From assembly GCF_020085105.1 (NCBI RefSeq), contig NC_058056.1, positions 19,206,429-19,270,428 on the forward strand: DNA of 64,000 nt, written 5' to 3'. The stretch is from Siniperca chuatsi. Taxonomy: Eukaryota; Chordata; Actinopteri; Centrarchiformes; Sinipercidae. The notes under the pieces were generated by a model. The model was not told where the DNA came from. It saw only the letters and a list, made by a program, of their open reading frames with translations, and searched no databases. Below, one piece after another: positions 38,201 to 50,627 of the stretch. The first letter of the stretch is position 1, and every line of letters begins with the position of its first letter. A program made the translations under genes and the position numbers.

Positions 38201-41200
38201 AGGGGGAAGGACAGGGAGAGGAGAGGCTCCCTCCAGCTGCTGCCCTCCAGACCTGCTCTGAGGGTGGGAACCCCTAACCCTGATCTAGCCTGCAATGGCT
38301 TTGGACACAACCGCTGCTACAAGCCCAGTCTGACCGTGGAAGAGGTAAAGTAATAAATGATTTGGCTTTATTGGTTGGATTTATATAGGGATACTTTAAT
38401 CCTGCATCGTACAATGTACCTGTACAATTTTTATGCATTTTTAAGTCTTAATGCCACAATAGGCAACATTTATGTAAAAAAAAAAAAAAAAATACACACA
38501 AAAAAACCATGCCTGATTTATTGTGTTAAATTTATAACCCGATGTGTTGTATGTGTTTTGGTCACTGAATGGGACATTTTAGTGTTTGGTGACAGTGTTT
38601 CTAAATTACCTCAAACTTAGTTTAGCATTTCTTTACTGCAATTTCTTGTTATGGCCAACTTATACACAGAGCTAATATCGCCGATATATCATTTACCACG
38701 TTCAGATCACCTAATGTAGTTTTAAGTTATGTTTACCAAGAGAATCACCTCATAACACCATGTATCATGCTTTAAGACTCTGTACCACTCGGCTGTGTCA
38801 GTTATCAGGCATTTGGGTTCTCCCTTTAGGCCATAAAGCAGAACAATAAGGAGCACTACAGGCGCTTGCTGGAGATGGTGACAGAGAAATACAGCAAAAG
38901 CCAACCACTACCTTTCAATCAAACAAAACCGCAAGAGTGAGTATAACCCCATTATTCATGTGGAATTTTTGGAAATTTCATCAAGATCCATTTAACAACA
39001 TACCCTAGGACATGAGCTGATTAGTCTTCTCAGATCCTTTTTCTCCTTTTGCTCCCAGTGAGTCGCTGTCACAGGGTGATCACAAAACTGCTGCTTCAGG
39101 AAAAGCCTTTGAATCAGTGCCCAGGAAGACAGGATACACAGGTAAGATGCCTATATACTTTATTCACCTCCAAAGAAACTGATCTGAATCTCTAAATGTA
39201 TTTGTTTGTTATGGGTAGTTATAAGTGATGCTTTTATTTCAGAGTAGCAGGTCCCATTAAGCTGTAATTACCTCCTACTTGTTTGGTATATTGTTTTTGA
39301 TTAGATTTGAACAATTCTTTGAATACAGTCAGTTGATTCAAACTAGGTTGAAATATGTCCCGTAAACACTGAAAAAACTGCTTAATATCATGATGATGTG
39401 ACATTTGTGGGATCTGTACCAAACAAACATGTTTTCTTACATCTGTAGAACAAGATTTATAGGTCAGGGCATCTCTGCAGCACTACAATACTCCATTATA
39501 ATGCTGTTTTGTCATTCATTTTACTTTATCCAAAAATGTCTTCTGCAATTTGGGTATTGCACTTGCCATATTGCGATTTCTATAAGATTTCGATTAATTG
39601 TGCAGCCCTAGTTCTAATGAATCTACCCTGCTTGACTGACACTTGTCCTTTTTGCACAGCTGTCCCAAGTGTGTTTACATGGAAAAATGCATCTGCAACC
39701 AAGGACAGGTTGGTGTAGTACGTCTGTGTATATGTGTGTGTCATGCATATTGATGAATATTGATTATTTTACTAACTAACTTCTATATGATTAATCTCCA
39801 GGTGGGGTAGCTTGACCTTTAGTAAGACATTCAGTGGAGTCTTTGAGGACACACAGCCTATTAGATGTGCAAAGGTAGTCATTTCTCTTGCTCTCTCGTG
39901 ACATGTCAAAGTACTCATGAAGTTATAATTGTATAAATGTGTTATACCTGTAATGTCGACCTGTGTTTCAGCAGAAACAGGCAGCAGAGTTGGACCTTTC
40001 TACAGAAGTAGCTACTCGCCTCAATCTAGTGGACAGAGAGACTCCTGCTGTCAGTCTCCCCGACACACATTCTGCACACACAGCCCATACAAGGCACAGC
40101 GATGAGGACATACCTTGGCTGACAAAGGTGAGATTGTCAGGAGTTAGGTGTAGTCACTGTGTTGAAGAAAGCATGGATACAATTTCTTTTATGTCATGTA
40201 TTTATTGTCTGTAGGAAATGGCAGCGGAGGTGAGTTGTGTTCTGGCTCAGAGTGATCCCAACCGTGTTCTAAGTGCGGCTTTCAAACTTCGCATCACACA
40301 GAGAGACTTGTCCACACTGCAGGAAGGCGGCTGGCTCAACGATGAGGTGTGTACTAAGTGTGAAGACAGCTTTGAGTAAGTTAATTATATTTGGGATTCC
40401 AGTTTAGATTTATTGTCATTCATTTCTATGAAATGCGATCAACTTTTGGAGACATAACCATTTACATGTATATCACTGGAAACATACTGCATCATACATA
40501 TACTGTATGTAAGGCTTCAGGGAAATTATCCAATTATCTTGGTACACTTCAAGGGGTGCAGGTCACTCAATGAGCTTTGGCCGGGTTCCCCAAGCGTACT
40601 CCATGGGGACTCTGCAAGGACCAGGAATGTTATTTATGTTAATAATTGGCTGTAAATTATTATTATTATTTTCTTTTTAATTTTTAAAACTTTTGCTATC
40701 TGGTGGAAGTTTCCCACACAACTTTTCCTTCAGTAGTGAAGATTGATAGACACTTCTTGTTGCTTGTACAACTTTGCCATATTCCTGCACAATGCCTCTG
40801 TGTTTCATCATGTTTGTGATGTTGAAGTCTCCATTGCGTCCAATGAAAATGCAGAACGTAGTAAAACAGTTAATGCTACCTACCTCTTCACAAACAGTGT
40901 ATCAATTAAATCGTCGTTGTGTGGAGTGTCAGTGTTTGACACACCAGGCAAGTTCTGTTTGGTGTAGTAGCAGCTACTGCACCCACTCACGATGGAAATA
41001 AACTTTGTTGAGTGACCTGCTTTCTCATATTAGCATTGTTAATACAACTGATGCTCAGTAGGTTATAAGCATTCCTCTTACTATTCTGTTTATACACTAC
41101 TGTGTCGCTGACAACAAAGTGACAAGTCACTTACTGTGTATATCACTGTTATATGCATTGAAAGTCAATACCTCATCATAATATTTTTGAAACAAATAGT

Positions 41201-42497
41201 ATTCTCTGTGTCAAATTGTTAAAGAATGAGTCCCTGCATTTTCTTAGTGAAAGCCTAAAGCAATAGAGATAACGATTGCAATCGTATTTAAGATCTAATG
41301 GATGATTTTGTCAGGACTTAACAGAACATTAAGGATGTGTTGATGTGTGACCAATGTCTATTTTAAAACATGTATTATATTGTGTCTCTTCTAACAAAGG
41401 TGATTAACTTCTACCTTTCCCTGGTCATGGAGCGGTGCTCTGGCGAAGCAGCAGGATTAAAAGTCTACTCGTTCAGCACCTTCTTCTTCCCGAAGCTGCG
41501 AGGTGGAGGAGGTGGGCAGGTGGGAGGACACACTGCTGTGAAGCGCTGGACCAAGACTGTTGACCTTTTCCTCTACGACCTCATCCTGGTCCCTCTGCAC
41601 CTGGGCGTCCACTGGGCAATGGCTGTGAGTCAGAAGCACAATGATCATAGATTTATTATTTGTTCCCATGTCATATTCTTCCTTATAGTTGGTGGAAATC
41701 GTGTTTTGATAATCCATTAATTACTTTGTCACTTTAAGATTGTAAGTATTTTTTCTTTTTGTTGATCAGTGTCAAAAAATCCTTATTACATCCACTGTGG
41801 TTCAGTGTTGTATATTTTAAACTTTTTCCTCCCTGTCACTCTCATCACTGTCATTCAAGGTGATTGATTTTAAGTCAAAGACAGTGAAGTCATATGACTC
41901 GATGGGCCAGAGACATGATGACATCTGTAGTCTTTTACTGTGAGTCCTCATTGTGCTCTTAAGCTTCAGTTATCTGGCCATTTTAAATGCTTTTTCCATA
42001 TATTGCCCTGTATTCTTGCATAGTTAACGGCCTCATTGTGCTCATTTTCCAGACTCTACCTTAAAGAGGAGCACAAAATAAAGAAAGGCAGAGAGCTCGA
42101 CAGCGCCAAATGGACTATTGGAAGCTTGAGGGCCACTGTAAGTCAAACTGAGATGAATGACGTATCATTAAATTGAATATTTTAATTTTCACTGTGAGAT
42201 TAATGTTTTGTACACTGTTCATGCTTCTATAGGAGATTCCTCAGCAGAAAAATGGCAGTGACTGCGGTGTTTTTGCCTGTAAATACGCTGACTATATTGC
42301 AAAAGGAAGGCCTCTCACCTTTAAACAGGTATATACTGTATATTCTTCTACTACATTAAATGTTTTTGGTTTAATTTTAATCTTAACATTTTTTATATAA
42401 ACACTGAAAGTAACATTTGCCTCTTCCTCTACAGTGCCACATGCCTCTCTTCAGGAAGTTAATGATTTGGGAAATCCTCAATCAGAAGCTGCTATAG
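35224..42497 (+). CDS. senp2: sentrin/SUMO-specific protease 2
   Basis: Cysteine protease of the Ulp/SENP (C48) family that matures SUMO precursors and removes SUMO from targets in the nucleus and at nuclear pores. Seventeen coding exons give 608 aa (human 589 as I recall): 35224-35402, 36832-36893, 36978-37090, 37746-37812, 37954-38035, 38170-38344, 38830-38936, 39059-39141, 39660-39708, 39802-39874, 39972-40127, 40215-40346, 41400-41624, 41860-41939, 42053-42137, 42233-42328, 42435-42497. The triad is His codon 41610 (VHWAMAV), Asp codon 41896 (YDSMGQ) and Cys codon 42263 (NGSDCGVF). SENP2 rather than SENP1 is favoured by the MYxW start, a basic KRRRR cluster in exon 2, the [15 protein letters not shown] amphipathic segment, [19 protein letters not shown], and tra2b as neighbour. 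The intron after 38035 uses GC-AG. A glycine-rich insertion ([10 protein letters not shown]) lies in exon 13. Confidence 0.92.
36156..36461 (+). repeat. dispersed repeat family 1, copy C
   Basis: The best-preserved copy in the window: it opens agagctgaaatggttagtca, contains gaggatttgctgcttttctc, gacaaaacaagatgtttgaa and ggactctgggaatctacgat, and closes with gtagttgtagcctga. The two ends are roughly inverted (agagctg... / ...tgtagccta-like), as expected for a non-autonomous DNA transposon. It lies in senp2 intron 1. Confidence 0.7.
39536..39612 (-). repeat. end fragment of a third 'tagggctgca' repeat
   Basis: On the minus strand it opens tagggctgcacaattaatcg and continues with a gcaatatggcaagtgcaat-like stretch, typical of another fish DNA-transposon relic. 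It lies in a senp2 intron. Confidence 0.45.
40558..41020. repeat. possible short transposable element with 13-bp inverted ends
   Basis: gcaggtcactcaa at 40558-40570 is repeated exactly inverted as ttgagtgacctgc at 41008-41020, enclosing about 437 bp without coding potential. No target-site duplication is obvious. It lies in the senp2 intron before the main catalytic exon. Confidence 0.5.
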
Positions 42498-43510
42498 AGG
42501 ATCTCAACAATCTCAATTAACTGCCTAACAACAGAGACTTTCTCAATGGGAGCAACATCTGTGTACAATAACTACATGGTGAAGAAAAGGAAATGAGTGG
42601 GCCAAAGAAGTGGACTTTACTGAAATCTAACTCAGTTTAGCTGTTCTGGTCTGGAGAAATCTAACACTATTCTTAAGAGTTGATTATGTTCCTTTTCCTG
42701 TCAGGGACGTATTAACATTTTGTAATCTCTGAGTTGTAATTGGAGACATTATTGGGATGAAAGAAGAAGTGTATGTCTTACACAAGCTTTGGCACTACTG
42801 ACTGAATGGCTTTTTTTTCTTCTTTTTTCTTTTTTTTAAAATGGACTTTAGATTGTTAGTTTTACTATTTGAAGTTCTGCCTGAAGTGCCTTCAGCCTTC
42901 TGACACTGAGCTCGACTTTGAACATGCTTTTGTCGATTTCGGGAAATTACTTGGTCACATACAACTCAAAGTCAGTTCTGAGGAGCTTGACTCAGAATTC
43001 ATTGAATTAGATTTTTGCAGGTCAGTGATAATTTGGATGTTCCACTCTCAATTATGATCAACAGAGTGGACATCAACTAACTACAATGCTATTTAGTCAT
43101 GAAACTCAATCTATCTAAGAAATATAGACCATGAAAATCAAAATACCTCTTTTCCGGTCCCATTTTTCAGTAACAAAAGCATGGTTGAGCACTTGTAGTA
43201 TGTTTGTTTTGCTATTATTTATGACTTGACTGGATGAGAAAGTGTTTTTGGAGTGTGTGTATAGTTTGTTTTTCCTCCCATGAGTGGAGCATTAATAGTT
43301 GTTTCCTCATATGTAAGATAAGGCGCTGTTAGGTTTGTGAATCTTTTCCATGAGCATAATGCAAGAGGCTACTTAGGGCTATTACATTGGCTTACAGTAT
43401 AGTATACTGCATAGCAAACTACTGTACACACATGCATGTTTGAGTTCATGCTTTAAAAATGTGATCTTTTTCTTTTTTCTCCCTGTATTAAAGTATTTCA
43501 TTTTTCAAAT
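42498..43510 (+). other. senp2: senp2 3' untranslated region
   Basis: Non-coding sequence after the TAG; a polyadenylation signal variant ATTAAA is at 43487-43492. No competing open frame is convincing. Confidence 0.55.
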
Positions 43511-44724
43511 TGGAGTTTGATATATTAAATGACTCATGGTTCTACTAGAGGGTTCATCTGGAGCTGGATGGTATGACCTAAAATCTATATTACGATAAAT
43601 TGTCACATTAACCTCAATATTGCATCACAATATTATTACAAATCTATACCTTCTTGGTCGTCTGCTCGATCAGGGATTGTAATGCAAACTGGAGAGCAGT
43701 CACACGAGCACAAAGTACAACTTCTGGTTTGGATTTTGTTATTTAATCAGATTAACAGAGGTCATCATAATTGAAAAGTCTATAATGCTGTTTTGTAGTT
43801 AGTGGCTGCATGTGCTATATATATGAGCAACAGCCACTCAAAACACATACACTACACTTTACCATTAATTGATACCATTACTACTACTACACTGATACTA
43901 ATGTAGCAAAAATACCTAATATTTAGACCCAAGTGGTTTAACAAAGAAGAAATGAATGAATTATTGAGTGTCATTGAAACATATGGGGTAATAACCCACC
44001 ATAAACCTGCAGTATAAGGTGCTTCTTTGTATTGCATACAATGGCCCATTGTGTATTTGTATTGATGTTGAAGGTAATAAATAGAAAGAAATAGAAATAA
44101 TAGTAAAGCCACACACCCTTTACTTTCAAAGTAAAGAAGAGGTTGGCACAAAGCAACAATGTAATGTCCAAATCATTACTAACATGTCACTGATTATTGG
44201 GAAGAACTGTATGTCTGGCCCGACTATATTTTTTTGTCAAACAGCTTATATGTTACCGTTAGCGTTTTGTTCAAATAAAGTCCTGTAGGAGTGTTAGAAA
44301 GTAGCAATAGAAGATAAATGACCAGTTATCAATACACATGGTGAAATGTGCCAAAATGTTGTCCCAGATTGTATTTCTTGCTTAAACTGTAGATGGGAAC
44401 ATTCAACAAATCTATTGATATTATTATTATTAATAATAATACGTAATTATGTTTGCTCTTTATTTGACCTTTGAATACCTGCTTTTCTGTCAAATACAGT
44501 TCTTAGGCGAGTTTTATTGAGATGACGCTTTTATTCTGAAAACCAAACCGGAACAGGACAACGACCTCTTGTAGGTGCAGAACAAGATCGTTTCCAGCGT
44601 TAGCTAGTTCAGATCAAACTGGTTTGCTTTGTGGCAAATTCGGCATGCGATTAAATTAAATCAGTCGTTAGAGCCAGTGTATAACGTACTTTATTTTACA
44701 CATCTGCTGTCTAGTTACAGTAAT
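43511..44724 (+). other. senp2-tra2b intergenic region with tra2b 5' flank
   Basis: It contains the repeat fragment at 43560-43655 and otherwise AT-rich sequence without a gene. The tra2b promoter and 5' UTR should lie in the last 200 bases; an ETS-type core (accggaac) is near 44549. No TATA box is clear. Confidence 0.45.
43560..43655 (+). repeat. dispersed repeat family 2, copy B (fragment)
   Basis: A short fragment (gagctggatggtatgaccta, then aatctatattacgataaatt and caatattgcatcacaatatt) similar in layout to the repeat at 12317. It lies between senp2 and tra2b. Confidence 0.45.
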
Positions 44725-47700
44725 ATGAGCGACAACGAGAAAGACTTCAGGGAGCAGGTGAGTTGTGATCATAAGTTAAGAAAATAACGGTTGGAAAAAC
44801 GTTAAGCTAGCTAAGGTTAGCTAGCTAACTTAGCTGTTAGCTGCGTTTGTAGGTCGGGTAAGGGAAACTAATTTTGAAAACTGGCCTAAAACCTGAGCGA
44901 AGTCTGTTCTATATAAGGTTAACCGTAGTAAGTCTGGTGAGTAACCAGAAGAGTACTTAGTGTATCGTAGTTAAATGTTTAAAACGATAGTTGTAACTTT
45001 AGCTACAGCATGCGGCCTACAAAGCATAACGTTAGCAGTCGGGAGATGTGGCCGCGGCCTGGCCATGCTACTTTCATTTTACCGCTAATTTGTAACTTGA
45101 TTATTGACTATTGGTAAACATTAAATATTGACTACTAGTCAATATTTACCATACCTATTTGACTGTTCAGCTTTGTATCGGTATATAGTAGTTTAGGACC
45201 AATCAAGACCATATCAAGCTAAAATACAAACGTGTATTCAGTTAATCTGTGTTGTTTTCTTGGTTTTGCTGTTTTTCTTTGTACCTTTTTGGTTCTTACA
45301 GAAACCAACATGCCTTATCACCCTGTTTGTTCTTTGTTAAGGTTGAGGTTGGAAGAAAGAAAAAGGCGGAAGACGTTTCAGATGTGAAGTTGTTAATATT
45401 TGAAGCTGATGGTGTTGATGCATGCTAATGTATTGGATGCTGAAAAGAAGCGATCAAGATCTGTCCCCACTACTAGTGTTGTAATGGCAGATGGTAAATG
45501 GGGGAAGAGGAGGAAAAAAGAAGTCATAATGTCAAAACAGAAGAAAGAAGAAATGAAGGGTTGTTTTGAAGTAATGAAGTTATGAAGTTAAGATCAGAAG
45601 TTTACCAGGGTATGAGTAATTTCCTAACAGCCTGCTATGTTATTACTCTATTTCATCCTGTTTCTTTCTGTTAAGCATGCACAATTTTTTTTCCTCTCTG
45701 TATCAGAAACATCACTGATCAATCCCTCCATACCTTTTTTAAGGTTTTTTTTAGCAATCTGTATTTCAGCTAAACTAATTTCTTCTGCAAATATTTGTTG
45801 CAATGTGTGACCTTTTTTATATTGTCAAATTCTTAAATATTTAGTGTCAAAGCTGTTAACTGCCAAAATGTGGTCAACTCCTTCTGAAAGGGGCATTTAG
45901 AGGGCAAGCGCAGTCACCTCCTGGCCCTTTATTCTTGTTGTTTGGCACACACTTGGCTTTAGAGTGTTTCTTACCTCAGTGTCTGGTCTGTCCAGGACTC
46001 GCAGCCTGGCTCGAGGAGTGCGTCCCCTCAGGGCTCGGCAAAATCCACCAGCCGCTCACCAGCACGCTCCAAAGATGGCTCCCGCCGCTCCAGGTCCAGA
46101 TCACGTTCTCGATCTAGATCCAAATCCAGGTAAGACGGGATTTTGGTGTCACGTGGGCTCAAACTACATTTCTGAAGATGTTGTGTGCAAGTAAATCACG
46201 TACTCGGAGTTAAGTTTATGTCTGTCCCCAGGTCCCGTTCCCATCGAAGCTCACGCAGGCACTACTCCCGCTCTCGTTCCCGCTCTCACCGGCGCCGTTC
46301 CAGCAGGAGCCGATCTCGTAGCTGGGAATACCGCCGGCATAGGAGCCATAGCCGTTCCCCAATGTCAAATCGTCGCAGACACATTGGCAACAGGGTATAT
46401 ATTTAGTGCTTCTTCTAAGTGCTTGGTTTGTTGTTCCCATGGGCCTTAGAGTTTGTGAATGTGAAATGTTTAAAAAAATTAAATAAATTGATCTAAAGAA
46501 ACTTCATGGACGCATTAGTTGTTTTCAGTTTCTAGATTTAACAATTTCACATTGACTTCATGATTTGACAAGATAATGAGTAAAAACCCTTAATGGTGTC
46601 CAATCTTTAGGAATTTCATGACTTAAAATTCCAAACTAAATCTGGCATATCACTGAAAAGTCCTCAAATTCCTTCAACCATCACGTTACTTATAACATTA
46701 CTTAACTACAACTATTATACCTCACTCTATAAAAGTGTAACTTGTGCATATACATCAAATAAAAGCTTATTTTCATATTTTGCAGTATAGCAGAAAAAAA
46801 TTCACACCTCTTGTCAGATATCCAGGTGCTGATTTGCTCAGAAAAACAGGATTTATTGCAATGATGTGGCAGGTCATTTGCTCACAATATTTTTTACTCC
46901 TCCCCTCTTTACTCTTGCAGGCCAATCCAGACCCCAACAACTGTCTGGGTGTGTTTGGGCTGAGCCTGTACACCACTGAGAGGGATCTGAGAGAGGTTTT
47001 CTCTAAATACGGCCCTTTGAGTGAGGTCAACATCGTGTATGACCAGCAGTCCCGTCGATCAAGAGGCTTTGCCTTTGTCTACTTTGAAAACTGTGAGGAT
47101 TCCAAGGAGGTAAGGATGATGAGACAGGGATATACATTTTAAAATGTTGACTCTTTACCACCAATTACACAGCAAATATTTTTTTATTACAAGTACGAGT
47201 TTTTGTGTTAAGCAATTAATCATACATCACTTTGGGCTCTAGTTATTTGTGATGGATGTTTGTCCTTTTTTTTTTGGCAATGTAGCGTGTTTACTGACAG
47301 AAGAAGAAAACTGAAAGTGAAACGTAACGCTATAATATAATGATACCATTTATTGGTGAAGCATATGTAACTACAGTCCAGACTGGGTTCTCAGCTGGCA
47401 GTGACATCCATCATTATAAATGTGTTCAGTGCGGGTTGAATATACGTTCAGTAGACCAATTCTTAACACATGTCTCTGTATAAAAGGGGTATTTGTCTGA
47501 AGTCATTGTAATGAATTGGAAATTAAGCATGCAAACTATTTTATTATCTGATTAGATAAAAAGTCTACTTCTGACTGTGTTGTGTGTTTTTAGGCCAAGG
47601 AGCGTGCTAATGGAATGGAGCTTGATGGGCGCAGGATCCGAGTGGATTTCTCTATTACAAAACGAGCCCATACTCCCACTCCTGGAATCTACATGGGACG

Positions 47701-48350
47701 TCCCACATAGTGAGTGTTTCTTTAACCAGGCAGCTTTGTTTTTACAGTGGGGATATTTTCTGGAAGCTACTGTGTAAGGTGTCTTCCAAGGTCTCATTAA
47801 ACTTTATTTTGTGTTATACAGCGGCGGTGGTAGTGGTGGTGGCGGTGGCGGCGGCGGTGGTGGTAGTAGTAGTGGAGGTTCATCGCGGCGCGCCTCGAGG
47901 GATTACGACAGGGGCTACGACAGAGGCTACGACAAAGGTTATGATCGGGACTATGATCGCTATGATGACCGAGAATATAGATCATACAGGTGAGTTAATT
48001 GAGTATCATATAAGAATACTTTTACTTTTTTACTATTTATTTAAAGGTCAATATGACTCGAATTAATCATCATTCATTGAGTGATCCTAAGCATGTGTAA
48101 CTTTAAAGGCCTCAGGTGAAGTGTTGTGATCTTGTTTTTCCCCCTACAGACGCAGATCTCCGTCGCCTTACTATAGCAGAGGGTACCGCTCACGATCCCG
48201 ATCACGGTCCTACTCACCACGTATGTTTAAACCATGTTTCTATCATTATTTTATATACTGATTATTTACAGTTTAGATGAAATTAAGATATTCATGTAAC
48301 CTTCATACTTATCTCTTACCCTGTCATTTTTTTCCACAGGTCACTACTGA
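44725..48350 (+). CDS. tra2b: transformer-2 beta, SR-like splicing regulator
   Basis: Sequence-specific nuclear splicing activator that binds GAA-rich exonic enhancers. Eight coding exons give 294 aa (human TRA2B 288 as I recall): 44725-44757, 45996-46129, 46232-46394, 46921-47109, 47594-47709, 47822-47989, 48150-48220, 48340-48350. Order of parts: an N-terminal Arg-Ser domain ([13 protein letters not shown]), SPMSNRRRH linker, one RRM with RNP2 CLGVFGLS and RNP1 [10 protein letters not shown], the family hallmark [17 protein letters not shown], a poly-Gly stretch, [15 protein letters not shown] repeats and a short C-terminal RS domain ending YSPRHY. Some residues (MSNRRR, RAHTPTP, poly-Gly) look like TRA2A, others ([18 protein letters not shown], the N-terminal RS domain) like TRA2B; linkage to senp2 favours tra2b. 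A stop-containing exon in intron 1 is listed separately. Confidence 0.88.
45342..45609 (+). promoter_or_regulatory. tra2b: tra2b poison exon (stop-containing, autoregulatory)
   Basis: Between coding exons 1 and 2 lies an exon-like stretch with acceptor tttgttaag before 45342 and donor gtatga after 45609. Joined to exon 1 in phase 0 it reads 28 codons and then TAA at 45426-45428. It is purine-rich, with GAA clusters such as agaagaaagaagaaatgaag near 45540, the type of motif Tra2 proteins bind. In mammals the TRA2B gene has a poison exon at this same position (exon 2), ultraconserved, whose inclusion lowers Tra2-beta output. The position, length (human 276 nt as I recall; here 268), opening words and GAA clusters fit that exon. 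Confidence 0.88.
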
Positions 48351-48995
48351 GCAGCAAAAGAAGAGTCGATGACAGATTCAGTGTTATTGCTTGGATGCTT
48401 GTCTTATGTTTTTCTGACCACATTATGTATGTGATAGGAATTCTGGATTTGTTTATGTATTAAAGGTTTAAGAAATTGTCCTAAAAATGCAGGCTGTCTG
48501 AGCAACACAATGTCAGTGGTTAATAATAAAATGAGGTAACTTAGCATTACCAAATTTGTAGGAAGAATAGTGTGAAAGTGTTTAAAATGACAGAACGTAG
48601 GTTCAAGTGGAAATGGGCAGTTCTCCGGATGTGCGCCAAAAACGTATCACGTGTTCATTGGCTAACTTTTTCCATCACTTTTTTAAATTAAAATCTGAAG
48701 TCATTTTTGGCTACAAAAAGGAATCGAAAACTCAAACCTATTTGGCGGTGGTAATTAAACTAAGGACTGGCTTGTTTATGCTTGATTCGACAGACTTGTT
48801 TTTATATGAGCAGGATTTTCTGTGGCAGTTATATTACAATTTCTCATTTTGCTGTTTGTATGTAGTTTGTTTCTTAAACTGTCAAGATCCTAGTTTGCTC
48901 TTTGTTGTTTTAAATACCCTTTTGTTTTTGTCTTTTTCTGGTGAAAACTTTCGTTGTTGTGTATATAAGCAATAAAAAAATACTTTGGTCATTTG
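48351..48995 (+). other. tra2b: tra2b 3' untranslated region
   Basis: Non-coding sequence after the TGA with two polyadenylation signals, ATTAAA at 48459-48464 and AATAAA at 48971-48976, so two transcript ends are possible. Confidence 0.65.
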
Positions 48996-50220
48996 CTCTG
49001 TTAAGTAGCGGTGTGTAGTATACTGTAATGGTCACATTACCCCATGGTTTTAGAGGCAGGAATGCTGCAGGTATTGTACCATGAAGTCCCATCAAATATT
49101 TGGAATTATTGTTTGTTTTTGGGTTTATTCTTTACACAAATAAAAAATATTACTGCTTGGACTTTACGCATTCATCTTCATTCGACATCAGTGATCTTCC
49201 GTAAATCCTTTTGAGAATTGAGCATTTTTAACTCATTTAAATTTGTTGAAAGAAGCAATCCATCCTGGATACATCAGTTGAATTATATAATAAATAATTC
49301 AATATTTTGGGAATAGAAATACTGTGTAAGTCATATAATGGTCAGATGATGGCCTTCAGGCTGACCATGTACTGTCTAATGCTGTGAACAAAGGACAACT
49401 TGGTTTTTCCCAACAGCAGTATGGGAGTGTGGTTTGACCACAGTTTGACAGGTTTTGTGCTAAGATTGAAGTTTTGTTTTTAGTAACAACCACACATATG
49501 TTACAACGCAAGGAGAAAGATAAATACTGTACAATTGAATTAAAATTTGTAAAATGAAGCAATTACACGAAAGATCGTTTACACGTCAGCAGAAATTCGA
49601 CATTACCACGATATTAATGGACCTTGTGGTGAGATTATTTTGTAAACTATTGTTTCTAAAGTCAGGAATACACTCAATATTACAAGTTTTAAGACAATGT
49701 AGACGAGGAGACCGTGAAGTACTCAGAAAAAGTGAAATTTCAACATCTAACTCCACGTTTCCATGACAACTGGTCAAGTCTAGCTACTGATGAAGACCTT
49801 GTGATACGAGGAACAGCTATTACACCAAGGTCAAGAATAAAACTTTCATTCTGAAATAGTACATTTGTCTGTTTTCTACAGTCTATGGTCTGAACACTAT
49901 TTCACCATATACTGTTTGAATGCATGTTCATGAACACATTCTGTAAATGGCGACTTCTAGCGAGGATTTACGAAAAGGCAGGCAGTAAAGTAAATTGGAA
50001 AAAAATATATACCCGTTTATTCATAAATGTTACAACCTAAATGGCTTAAGAAGACTAGAAATGTATTACAATAAAAGATAAAATTGATAACATAAAAACT
50101 TAATATAATGCAGTCTGTCAGTTAGTACGCCCCTGACGTGCCGTTCCATGTCTTTCTCCGACCAATCACAGACCGCCCACGTCTAAACACTTCCGGTTTT
50201 CTCTCCAACTTGCCTTTTTA
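48996..50220 (+). other. ola1: tra2b-ola1 intergenic region with ola1 promoter
   Basis: No gene is visible in 48996-50100. The last 120 bases are a TATA-less promoter: ctgacgtgcc (half CRE) near 50134, ccaatcac (CCAAT box) near 50163, and acttccggtt (ETS site) near 50190. Confidence 0.55.
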
Positions 50221-50294
50221 CCGGAGCGGCTGGTGTGACCAGATATCAGAGGAGTGAACACCACGTAGATCATTGGCTAAATAAAGACATAAAG
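50221..50294 (+). other. ola1: ola1 non-coding first exon (probable)
   Basis: The sequence downstream of the promoter ends in cataaag|gtactt at 50294, a usable donor. It would join the acceptor ctcgcag at 50627, directly before the start codon. The 5' limit is an estimate. Confidence 0.45.
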
Positions 50295-50627
50295 GTACTT
50301 AAAGATGAGTTTCTCAGCTTAATAGCTTTCGGGCTATTCATAATGACTGGAAAATGCAGACAGTAGTATCTCTTCAGTCAGATATTCTGGCTAACAGGTA
50401 GCTAGGAGTAGTTTCAGTTAACCTAGCTAACGTTAGCATGCTGTGTTTGAATGAGCATATGCCTGGAGCTGCCTATACACGTTTTCAGTGGAGCTAGCTC
50501 AAGAGGAGTGATAAATACCCAGACCTAACTTTTAGCAGGACTGAGGTGTTGGTACAAATAAGCCTGGATTTAGTGAAATACTTTGACATGGGGTCATGGT
50601 GTAACTAACTTGTTGTAATTCTCGCAG

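Noticed and set aside
35224-42497. senp1 instead of senp2
   Set aside because: The catalytic domain alone is ambiguous, but the N-terminal features, exon number and tra2b linkage fit senp2.
45400-45585. Small Lys-rich open frame in tra2b intron 1
   Set aside because: It lies inside the poison exon; no evidence that it is a separate gene.
47822-47989. GGC/GGT and [11 protein letters not shown] repeats as a separate satellite or CRISPR-like array
   Set aside because: They are in-frame coding repeats of the Tra2 glycine/tyrosine-rich linker.
48607-48975. Open frame of 122 codons after tra2b
   Set aside because: It overlaps the tra2b 3' UTR up to its AATAAA, has no recognisable domain and is T-rich by composition.
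49554-49766. Open frame of 70 codons between tra2b and ola1
   Set aside because: No domain, no splice partner; composition like the surrounding non-coding DNA.
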